Of a DNA stretch of 64,000 nucleotides, positions 56,696-64,000 are shown piece by piece. The position numbers and the translations under genes are program-made. Every line of letters begins with the position of its first letter. Position 1 is the stretch's first letter. The DNA is from Cellvibrionales bacterium UBA1963 (GTDB lineage: Bacteria; Pseudomonadota; Gammaproteobacteria; Pseudomonadales; UBA7434). Below the pieces are notes generated by a model. That model ran no database searches, had not been told where the DNA came from, and was given only the letters and a program-made list of their open reading frames with translations. The stretch spans positions 1 to 64,000 of the forward strand of contig DDED01000073.1 in assembly GCA_002336035.1 (NCBI GenBank), written 5' to 3'.

Positions 56696-57949
56696 TTGGT
56701 ACGAGCGCCCTACTTTCATTCCAATGTAAATTATTCTAAGGCAGGATATTTTTTTCTTCTGATTTTTTCTTTTTTAGCCTTTTCAGGTATTAGTCCTGCA
56801 CTAGAAAGAATTTCATTTTTTATTTTGTTGTGCATTACATTAGCCAACTTCAATCGTTTTAGCTTTAAAAAGATTAATCCGATTCTTTTATTAAGCTTCA
56901 CTTGGTTTATATACATATGGCTTAATACTTTTTTTCATCTTGCTGTAAACGATTTTTTAGTATTTTCTGATAGAGCAACTCTCTTGAATCGAGGGAAAGA
57001 TTGGTCATTGATCGCCTTTTTCCCAATTGTGTCGCTGTTTCTGAATAGCGATCAACGCAGAAGTACTTTTATTTTATTTGCCGGAATTGGATTGCTCGCT
57101 TCAATCATATTATCATTCAAAAATTTAAATATTGTTGATTTTTTTCATATCCAAGCGCGCTATGGATCCACGCACTCCATTAATCACTTTGCCTTATTTA
57201 TCGGAACCGCATTAATTGGCGCTGTTGTATTTGGCTCTCAACTTCTTGAAAAAAATAAGTATGGATTTTTTTTATCCATATTAGTCGCTTCTTTTTCTAC
57301 TTTTCTTTTAGTTAAAACCCAATCAAGAATGTCATGGTTGGCAATTTCATTCGTCATGATTTTCATTTTTCTTATGTTTTATTTTTTTAAAAAAAAGGGC
57401 TCAAAAAAACCATCAATTATCAATTTTGCTTTTATTCTGCTACCCTGTTTTTTTGTGATTTTGTTTTCACAATCTATTTTAGAGTATCGGCTTAGCGCCA
57501 AAGAGCCAGTCATTCGACATGGCATTGTCTCGGCAGATCATTCTATCAATGGCCGTGTTGAATTATTCAAATTTGGTTATGAAAAATGGCTTGAAAAGCC
57601 ATTTTTTGGACATGGGCCCATAGATTCTAAAATCTTAATCTCCCAATCAGGTAGCAATTATATAAGTGAGCTATGGCACTTACATAATACTTATCTTGAA
57701 GTCATAGTTTGCTGGGGCATTGTTGGGCTTGTTTTATGTGCAATCACAATATTTTTACTCCTGAAATCTGTTTTTTTAAGCTTGCTCAGAAATGAGGCCT
57801 CACCGATACACTGCTTATTCTTTTTATCATCGATATTATATTGGTTACTCTGGCTAGTAGCAGAGTTTAATATTTATCGGGATACTGGACAATATTATTG
57901 GCTAATGTTAGCCGGATTAGGCTATAGTATTTATCAAAAAAATAATTGA
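56696..57949 (+). CDS. O-antigen ligase family membrane protein
   Basis: 417 aa with about 10-12 TM helices; TTG start with AGGAG five nt upstream. The Wzy_C domain is recognisable: NGRVELFKFGYEKWLEKPFFGHGP and ELWHLHNTYLEVIVCWGIVGL. The family contains WaaL ligases and Wzy polymerases; position beside core-type transferase and LpxL genes favours WaaL. Confidence 0.85.
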   Translation: MVRAPYFHSNVNYSKAGYFFLLIFSFLAFSGISPALERISFFILLCITLANFNRFSFKKINPILLLSFTWFIYIWLNTFFHLAVNDFLVFSDRATLLNRGKDWSLIAFFPIVSLFLNSDQRRSTFILFAGIGLLASIILSFKNLNIVDFFHIQARYGSTHSINHFALFIGTALIGAVVFGSQLLEKNKYGFFLSILVASFSTFLLVKTQSRMSWLAISFVMIFIFLMFYFFKKKGSKKPSIINFAFILLPCFFVILFSQSILEYRLSAKEPVIRHGIVSADHSINGRVELFKFGYEKWLEKPFFGHGPIDSKILISQSGSNYISELWHLHNTYLEVIVCWGIVGLVLCAITIFLLLKSVFLSLLRNEASPIHCLFFLSSILYWLLWLVAEFNIYRDTGQYYWLMLAGLGYSIYQKNN

Positions 57950-58085
57950 TGCCCGTTTTTCTCTGCTCATTACTTTCTTATAAATTGATAAAACTTCTTC
58001 CCCAAAAATGCGATAATCCAGAAGAATGTAATTATTTTTTATTTATTTTTCAGGATCATTACTTATTCCACTGTAACATTGATTT

Positions 58086-59144
58086 ATGAATAATGAGCCC
58101 TCTAACCATATCAAGCTTATTCTTGGCAACGCCAACAAACGCTTTTCTGGCGTTACCTCGACCATGCTGCAAGTATTAAGCCGTCAAGAAAAACTCACTC
58201 AAGTGACTGTACTGGGTAAACATTTTTTACCCGAGCACATCCAAGCAATGAACTTTTTTGCTTTAGCGAGGCTTTGCTATAAGCCCTTGCCGAACGGCCA
58301 ATGGCGTGTTTTTCATGCGCGCCGCAACGATGAGATGATCCAGGCACTGCTGTTAAAGTGGGTGTTTCGCGCGAAATTAAAAATTGCTTTTACTTCTACC
58401 GCTCAACGGCATCATAGCCGGTTGACGAAATTTTTAATGCGACAGATGGATTCGATTATATCGACCTGCTCGGCTGCGGCCAGCTATCTCGATGCACCGC
58501 CGGATATTATCATCCCCCACGGTATCGATACTCACACTTTTTTTCCCGCTGAGAATAGAGAAGACTGCTGGAGGGAACTGGGCTTACCAGGTAGGTACGG
58601 CATCGGTATTTTTGGTCGTATTCGCCCACAAAAGGGCTTAGACCGTTTAATTGACGCCGTCATACCGCTACTTCCCAACCAGCCTGATTTTACCGTTGTG
58701 ATTACCGGCCAAATTCAACGCCAAGACCAAGCTTATTTCGACCAGCAAATGCAAAAAATCAAACAAGCGGGGCTTGAAAAGCAGGTTCACTATTTAGGCG
58801 AACTGCCTTTTTCTGACATGCCGAAGGTGATACGTTCTATGACTTTAGTCGCCGCATTAAGTCGAAATGAAGGTTTCGGACTCACTGTCATCGAAGCCAT
58901 GGCCAGTGGCGCTGCCGTCATCGCCAGTGATGCCGGTGCCTGGCCCGATATTATTCGCCAAGGCGTCGATGGCTACTCTGTAAGCGGCAACCAACAAGCC
59001 ATCAATAGCACATTAAAAAGTCTGTTAGATTCACCACAATTATTGCTTGAAATGGGCGCAGAAGCACGTCAACATGCCGAGCAACATTACAGCATCGATC
59101 GAGAAGCGCAGCAGTTAACTGATCATTTATTGTCTCTACAGTGA
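58086..59144 (+). CDS. GT4 glycosyltransferase, LPS core type
   Basis: 352 aa GT-B enzyme. Acceptor half KLILGNANKRFSGVTSTMLQVL, IIIPHGIDTHTFFPAE; donor half IGIFGRIRPQKGLDRLIDAV and SRNEGFGLTVIEAMASGAAVIAS (E-x7-E). It resembles LpcC-like mannosyltransferases of the LPS core. The next gene is an LpxL acyltransferase, 62 bp downstream. GC content looks higher again than in the preceding block, marking the end of the variable region. Confidence 0.85.
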   Translation: MNNEPSNHIKLILGNANKRFSGVTSTMLQVLSRQEKLTQVTVLGKHFLPEHIQAMNFFALARLCYKPLPNGQWRVFHARRNDEMIQALLLKWVFRAKLKIAFTSTAQRHHSRLTKFLMRQMDSIISTCSAAASYLDAPPDIIIPHGIDTHTFFPAENREDCWRELGLPGRYGIGIFGRIRPQKGLDRLIDAVIPLLPNQPDFTVVITGQIQRQDQAYFDQQMQKIKQAGLEKQVHYLGELPFSDMPKVIRSMTLVAALSRNEGFGLTVIEAMASGAAVIASDAGAWPDIIRQGVDGYSVSGNQQAINSTLKSLLDSPQLLLEMGAEARQHAEQHYSIDREAQQLTDHLLSLQ

Positions 59145-59206
59145 TTTGCATCGGTCATTAACCTACAGTTTCTTGGCATTCATTCAGCGTGTTTCGATTA
59201 CATTAA

Positions 59207-60136
59207 TTGAGGTCAGATAAGATTTCACCTACGCCAACACATTCTTCCCTATACCATCCGCGGCATTGGTTTAGCTGGTTGGCTATTTTTATGGTGCGGC
59301 TAATCACTTGCTTACCGTTTGGCGTTCAAAAAAAAATCGGTACCGCTTTAGCTTATACCGTATTATTTGTTAGCGCCAAGCGTCGGCATATTGTTCAAAC
59401 GAATGTTCGTCTTTGCTTTCCAGAACTGAGCGATTCAGAGCAGCGAGCGTTCGTGCGTGATATTTTTATCGCCAACAGCATTGGCTTTTTCGAAATCGCC
59501 TCTGCTTGGTGGGCCAACCCAAACTCCTTAGCCGATCGCTTTACTGTTGAGGGCCTCGAACATATTGAAGCCGCTAAAAAAGACGGGCATGGGGTATTAC
59601 TAATCAGTGGTCATTTTGTTCACCTAGACCTCTGTGGCATCTTTATCAACCATGTTACGCCGATTGATGTGGTCTATCGACCTAATAACAACCCCGTAAT
59701 GGAACAGGTGATTACCCAAGGCCGGCAACGTTTTTTTGATGCTGTGCTTGACCGATCGAATGTGCGCACCATAGTTAAACGCTTACGGGCAGGAAAAACC
59801 GTGTGGTATTCGCCCGATCAAGACTTTGGTCGAAAACATGTTGTGTTTGCGCCGTTCTTTGGCGTCAATGCAGCCACCATTACGGCGCCTGCGCGCCTGC
59901 TCGCTATGGGTAACGCGAAAGCGGTGGGAGCAAGCTTTTATCGGGATAATGTCAGCAACCAATACCGGCTGACTTTTCACCCCATTGACCCCAGCTTTCC
60001 AAGCGGCGATGACTTCCAAGATTCCTTGCTAATTAATCGCTTACTTGAAGATTGGATCCGCCAACAGCCGGACCAGTATATGTGGGTTCATCGCCGTTTC
60101 AAAACCCGACCAGAAGGCGAAAGTTCACTGTATTAA
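59207..60136 (+). CDS. Lipid A late acyltransferase (LpxL/HtrB family)
   Basis: 309 aa, TTG start. N-terminal TM (FSWLAIFMVRLITCLPFGV), then the HX4D catalytic motif in LLISGHFVHLD, VVYRPNNNPVMEQVI and VWYSPDQDFGRKHVVFAPFFG. Transfers a secondary acyl chain from acyl-ACP to the lipid A precursor. Which chain length and position cannot be told. Confidence 0.92.
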   Translation: MRSDKISPTPTHSSLYHPRHWFSWLAIFMVRLITCLPFGVQKKIGTALAYTVLFVSAKRRHIVQTNVRLCFPELSDSEQRAFVRDIFIANSIGFFEIASAWWANPNSLADRFTVEGLEHIEAAKKDGHGVLLISGHFVHLDLCGIFINHVTPIDVVYRPNNNPVMEQVITQGRQRFFDAVLDRSNVRTIVKRLRAGKTVWYSPDQDFGRKHVVFAPFFGVNAATITAPARLLAMGNAKAVGASFYRDNVSNQYRLTFHPIDPSFPSGDDFQDSLLINRLLEDWIRQQPDQYMWVHRRFKTRPEGESSLY

Positions 60137-60238
60137 CCTTTTTTGGGCCTATCTTTGTTGGGCTAGGGATGGGCAAGACAGCGTTTCTTTCATATAATAA
60201 ATGATTGCTTCAGCATAGATTTTTCTAGGATCAAAACC

Positions 60239-61318
60239 ATGAGTCATTACCGTATCAGCCCAGATGTTATGCCTACTTTGGCGGGCTTCTCTCTACCTGA
60301 AGAGCTTGGCTTCGGAGAGGTCAAGGTTCCCATCATGTACCGAGCCGATTACGCTAACGGCGAGTGGCAACCCGCTCAACTCACACCCTATGGCAATATT
60401 GAAATAGACCCAGCCGCCAAAGTATTGCACTACGCCCAAGAAGTTTTTGAAGGTTTGAAGGCTTACCGCGTGGGCAGTCAACGCGCCAATTTTTTTCGTC
60501 CGCTAGAAAACCTCAAGCGCATTAATCGCTCTGCAGAGCGAATGTGTATGATCGATATTCCAGAATCTATCTGGATGGACGGCATTAGCTTAATGACGGC
60601 TTACAGTGAACCGTTTATTCCTAACGGATCGGGAAAGTCGCTTTACTTACGGCCGTTCTTAATCGGTACTAAATCCAATCTAGGCATGGGAATATCAGAC
60701 AGTTTCACCTTTATGGTCATTGCTAGCCCGTCAACGATTTACCATGCCGGCCATATGAAGATTCAAATTGAACGCGAGGCCTGCCGTGCTGCTCGCGGCG
60801 GCACAGGCGCCGCTAAAACGGGTGGTAACTATGCCGCAGCGCTACAATCGGCACAACAGGTTCAGCGTCGCGGCTATGACCAGTCACTCTGGTTAGACCC
60901 TGTAGAAATGAAATACATTGAAGAGCTATCTGGGATGAATTTCTTTATTCTGCAAAACGGTGAATTGCATACCCCTATACTCAACGGCTCATTCTTAGCG
61001 GGTATTACGCGCGACTCGTTAATCACTTTAGCCAACCACAAAGGCATTACCGTCATCGAACGCGATATTGCTATTCAAGAAGTCCTAAACGGTATTGAAA
61101 CCGGCGCAGTGAGTGAAATCTTTGCCTGTGGAACCGCAGCGATAGTCAGTCCCGTCAGCGTAATCGCTGATGCCGATGGCAGCACTTATAATGTTGCCAA
61201 TGTTGATCAATTAGCCGCTGACTTACGCCAATCACTGCTGGCCATTCAGGAAGGCCGTGAAGCTGACCCCTTTTCATGGACATCCACAGTTAAAGAAGCC
61301 TACTATCCAAACGTTTAA
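60239..61318 (+). CDS. ilvE: Branched-chain amino acid aminotransferase
   Basis: PLP-dependent fold-type IV transaminase, 359 aa, of the longer (eukaryotic-like) BCAT class. YAQEVFEGLKAYR, SLYLRPFLIGT, GTGAAKTGGNYAAAL (before the NYA segment the pyridoxal Lys), LWLDPVEMKYIEELSGMN and GITRDSLITLA are characteristic. AGGAT precedes the ATG. Confidence 0.95.
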   Translation: MSHYRISPDVMPTLAGFSLPEELGFGEVKVPIMYRADYANGEWQPAQLTPYGNIEIDPAAKVLHYAQEVFEGLKAYRVGSQRANFFRPLENLKRINRSAERMCMIDIPESIWMDGISLMTAYSEPFIPNGSGKSLYLRPFLIGTKSNLGMGISDSFTFMVIASPSTIYHAGHMKIQIEREACRAARGGTGAAKTGGNYAAALQSAQQVQRRGYDQSLWLDPVEMKYIEELSGMNFFILQNGELHTPILNGSFLAGITRDSLITLANHKGITVIERDIAIQEVLNGIETGAVSEIFACGTAAIVSPVSVIADADGSTYNVANVDQLAADLRQSLLAIQEGREADPFSWTSTVKEAYYPNV

Positions 61319-61367
61319 CTCACTCGGCTATTGCTCACCGTTAAGCTTGATTAAATGAGGTTAGAGA

Positions 61368-61871
61368 ATGACTGTTAAAACCGACATCACTGACTCGCTA
61401 CTATCCATCCATCAACGCTTAACGCAGTTAGAAGCCGTTAATGCGATTAAAACCTTAAAAGCCACTTATCTGATGGCCTGCGACACCAAAGATCCGACAC
61501 TGATGCGCGACTGCTTTGTTAACGATAAACTAGTGATAGATTACGGGCCCGTCGGTCAATTCAATCATCGCGAACAATTGGTTGAAATTTTCACTGAAAT
61601 CGGTTGCCACTCTCACATGCTGGAAAGCCACCATGGCCACAATCCCATCATTGAACTCATTGATGATCATTACGCCAAAGGGAGTTGGGAACTGGCCTAC
61701 CAAGTGCTGAATAGCCGTGAAAAAACACTCACACAAATCGCCATGATTTACCGTGACGAATACCGCTGCGTCAACGGCGAATGGAAGATAAGTATGACGG
61801 TCACACAGACACTCTCAACCTTAGTGTACGACATTAGCAGTGAACAGCCTGTGCTGGTGCATGCAGCCTAG
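61368..61871 (+). CDS. SnoaL/NTF2-like protein
   Basis: 167 aa, good GAGG-type site before the ATG. The NTF2-like fold shows as KATYLMACDTKDPTLMRDCFVNDKLVIDYG, a SHMLESHHGHNPIIELIDD strand pair and GSWELAYQVL. Families with this fold include dehydratases, isomerases and small binding proteins; no specific activity can be named. Ends 10 nt from the large convergent surface gene. Confidence 0.72.
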   Translation: MTVKTDITDSLLSIHQRLTQLEAVNAIKTLKATYLMACDTKDPTLMRDCFVNDKLVIDYGPVGQFNHREQLVEIFTEIGCHSHMLESHHGHNPIIELIDDHYAKGSWELAYQVLNSREKTLTQIAMIYRDEYRCVNGEWKISMTVTQTLSTLVYDISSEQPVLVHAA

Positions 61872-61880
61872 CGTATTAAG

Positions 61881-64000
61881 TTATTGGGTTGCTGTTCTGT
61901 GACGATAAGCGCCTAAAGCCAATAATGGCATCAGTAACCAAAAGAGGCCCCCTGCAGCCATGGCGGGTACGCGTCGGGCAAGGGGTTCATCCGAAAGGCT
62001 GAAGGCCTCAATAGAAGCCATCACTTTATCTCTATCGCTAGCATCTTGATAATCACCACCAAAGGCTTGCTCTACCGCATTGGTAAAACCGTCGCCGTCA
62101 ATATCGCTATCGCACGCATCACCCAAACTATCGGCATCAAGATTGGCTTGGTCAGCATTAGCCATATCAACACAATTATCTAAACTATTAAGTACCGTAT
62201 CACCATCATTGTCTTGATCGATAGTAATCGTGATCGTTTGTTCTGTAGTGCCGCCCTTATCATCTGTCACCAAAACAATAAAAGTATCAACACCTAAATA
62301 ACGCTCATTGGCTCGATAAAACCAAGTGCCACTGAACAAATTAATGGTCGCTGTACCATAAGTCGGCTTTTCTGATATTGTAAAATAGCTACCATCCGTT
62401 AGGCCATTGACATCGGTAGCCAGCAAAGTTCCTCCTGCGGACGAGCCAAGCGCAATTGTATCGGAGACTGCCCCTGTAATAATAGACGGTGACTGGTGAC
62501 TTTTTAACTTGAATTCTTTTTGGGTGAAGACATATACCGCGCCTTTTTCTCTGTCATCCAATTTAGCGCCAATTAACAATGTGTCCTGGCTAATCGCAAC
62601 AGCTGAAACAAAAAAATATTTTTTATTCACCGTTAATTTTTGAGATTCCTGCCATTGACCTGCTTTATCTTTAGTAAAAATATAGGCACTATCAGCCGAC
62701 GCTATCAAGGCTTTATCTCCATAAAGATCAATTGATTTTCCAAAATCAGAAGCTGTTCTGTGTTGGATGGATTGAACCTCTCGCCATTGCCCATTGTGGC
62801 CCTTATGGAAAATATAAACTATGGGTCCTATAAAAAGTTTATGTGCTGTTATAAAAACAGTATCGCCTTCAATCGCAACCGAATAACCAAAATCATTGGT
62901 GTTACTGGGCGAGTCAATGGTCTGCTCTATAAGCCACTGGCCACTCAGACCCTTATGAAAGACATAGACTACGCCGCTATTCGTTGGGCCGCTTGCGCTG
63001 ACAATCAATGTATCACCATCTGCCGCAATAGCACGACTAAAATTATCACCTACCAAACCGGTGATCGAACTGATCTTCTGCGTCTCGTTCCATTGCTGAT
63101 CACCGTCTTGATTAAAAACAGACACCGCGCCAGAATAACCAGCACTGAAGATAAAAGGCTCTTTAACCGCGCCAACGAACGCAATGTTTTCAGCAAGTGA
63201 CACCGAGCGACCAAAACCCTTCATCTCAAGATCAATACTTAGAGGGCGCAATTGACCGTTTTCTTTCCACCGACCCTGAACGTCTTTACTAAACAAATAC
63301 ACCGAACCAGAATCATCAATCCTCGAACTATTTACGGCACCAATTAAAACGCGATCATTCTCAATCGCTACTGAGGCTCCAAATTGGTCATAGGACACGC
63401 CATCATTGGCAGTTATGATGTGATCCTGGCTATGATATACATTAAGAATACTCGTATGGGTTTGTCCGTGACTGTTACTGCCCCAACACACGACACCGGT
63501 TTCGTCGATAGCGCAAGTATGATTGTGACCGGCAGAAATTTCATCAGGTTTCGATAATTCAGGGACACTGCTTTGACCGTTAACATTATTTCCCCAACAG
63601 ACGACACCACTGTCATCTAATGCGCAAGTATGAAAGCCACCGGCAGAAACGCTGCGGGGATTAGATAACGTGGGCGGTGTCGCTTGGCCTCTATCATTGC
63701 CGCCCCAACACACCACACCGGTATCGTCCAATGCACAACTATGATAAAAACCGGCGGTTAACTTAATAGGGTTTGAGAGCAAAGGCGCGTTTGTTTGGCC
63801 GTCGTGGTTATAGCCCCAGCATTGCACTTGTCCCTCATCAATCGCACAACTATGATAATAACCCACACTGACCTGGCTCGGGCTGACCAAATCGGGCGGG
63901 TTGGCTTGACCGCTATAATTAGATCCCCAGCAATGCACACCAACCGTATCGATCGCACAACTATGGTATTGACCAGCAGCAACTTGAGTGGGGTTTAATA
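61881..64000 (-). CDS. Large RCC1/FG-GAP/cadherin-like/TSP3 surface protein, 5' end beyond the window
   Basis: Partial at the right edge: codons upstream of the GTG at 63938 continue the same repeat (AAGQYHSCAIDTVGVHCWG), so that GTG is internal. The visible domains in order are RCC1-like repeats (five copies of about 37 aa with SCA and CWG), an FG-GAP beta-propeller (DQFGASVAI, KGFGRSVSL, NDFGYSVAI, SDFGKSIDL and others), a cadherin-like/VCBS Ig domain ending TEQTITITIDQDNDGD, a thrombospondin type-3-like calcium region (NSLDNC, DSDIDGDGFTN), and a C-terminal tail GGLFWLLMPLLALGAYRHR. That last segment resembles a Gly-Gly/CTERM sorting signal. Probably surface-exposed or secreted. Confidence 0.88.
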   Translation of the reverse strand, partial: LNPTQVAAGQYHSCAIDTVGVHCWGSNYSGQANPPDLVSPSQVSVGYYHSCAIDEGQVQCWGYNHDGQTNAPLLSNPIKLTAGFYHSCALDDTGVVCWGGNDRGQATPPTLSNPRSVSAGGFHTCALDDSGVVCWGNNVNGQSSVPELSKPDEISAGHNHTCAIDETGVVCWGSNSHGQTHTSILNVYHSQDHIITANDGVSYDQFGASVAIENDRVLIGAVNSSRIDDSGSVYLFSKDVQGRWKENGQLRPLSIDLEMKGFGRSVSLAENIAFVGAVKEPFIFSAGYSGAVSVFNQDGDQQWNETQKISSITGLVGDNFSRAIAADGDTLIVSASGPTNSGVVYVFHKGLSGQWLIEQTIDSPSNTNDFGYSVAIEGDTVFITAHKLFIGPIVYIFHKGHNGQWREVQSIQHRTASDFGKSIDLYGDKALIASADSAYIFTKDKAGQWQESQKLTVNKKYFFVSAVAISQDTLLIGAKLDDREKGAVYVFTQKEFKLKSHQSPSIITGAVSDTIALGSSAGGTLLATDVNGLTDGSYFTISEKPTYGTATINLFSGTWFYRANERYLGVDTFIVLVTDDKGGTTEQTITITIDQDNDGDTVLNSLDNCVDMANADQANLDADSLGDACDSDIDGDGFTNAVEQAFGGDYQDASDRDKVMASIEAFSLSDEPLARRVPAMAAGGLFWLLMPLLALGAYRHRTATQ

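Noticed and set aside
62760..63200. 146-aa plus-strand ORF opposite the surface protein
   Set aside because: Antisense shadow of the FG-GAP repeats; no ribosome-binding site, composition not protein-like.
1..64000. CRISPR arrays, IS elements, integrases, tRNA or rRNA genes
   Set aside because: None recognised on reading; the repeats seen are protein-coding RCC1 units or isolated hairpins.

Overview
This window looks like a chromosomal segment of a free-living, probably marine gammaproteobacterium related to the Pseudomonas/Cellvibrio/Spongiibacter lineages. The reason is synteny: pilMNOPQ-aroK-aroB-damX, divergent ponA, malic enzyme, rpmE, priA, argS, a SPOR protein, hslVU, a DUF971 gene, ubiE-ubiJ-ubiB, hisI-hisE, tatABC, msbA, an LPS-core block and ilvE. 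That order is a hallmark of this group. The DNA is moderately AT-rich, and the block at about 47-58 kb looks clearly more AT-rich than the rest. No rRNA, tRNA, CRISPR array, insertion sequence or prophage was recognised.

Layout. 0-1.6 kb: end of a PAS-GGDEF-EAL cyclic-di-GMP protein running in from the left edge. 1.6-7.7 kb: accessory metabolism on the minus strand, namely two translationally coupled citrate-synthase-like genes, a TonB-dependent receptor with a Fur-box-like site and its own terminator, and an acetolactate-synthase-like TPP enzyme. 8.0-10.7 kb: a periplasmic substrate-binding protein paired with a membrane histidine kinase. 10.7-14.2 kb: a hexapeptide acyltransferase, a TrmB-like methyltransferase, cysE and hemE. 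14.4-22.6 kb: a minus-strand operon from pilM to damX (type IV pilus alignment complex and secretin, shikimate pathway, SPOR division protein). 22.7-41 kb: housekeeping genes, mostly on the plus strand.

41-45 kb: an uncharacterised cluster of two methyltransferases, an alpha/alpha-toroid protein and a GT4 glycosyltransferase. 45-60 kb: LPS region, with msbA at one end and a GT4 core transferase plus an LpxL-type acyltransferase at the other. Between them lies a strain-variable AT-rich stretch with a pyruvyl transferase, at least six further glycosyltransferases in both orientations, an O-antigen ligase, a GFA-fold protein, gene debris and a GT32 gene frameshifted at an A8 tract. 60-64 kb: ilvE, a SnoaL-like protein, and a large surface protein (RCC1 repeats, FG-GAP repeats, cadherin-like, TSP3, C-terminal sorting-type tail) that runs off the right edge.

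Most worth following: (1) the paired degenerate citrate-synthase homologues; (2) the A8 frameshift in the GT32 gene as possible phase variation; (3) the binding-protein/kinase pair; (4) the methyltransferase-toroid-glycosyltransferase cluster; (5) a perfect 15-bp inverted repeat in a divergent intergenic region of the LPS block.
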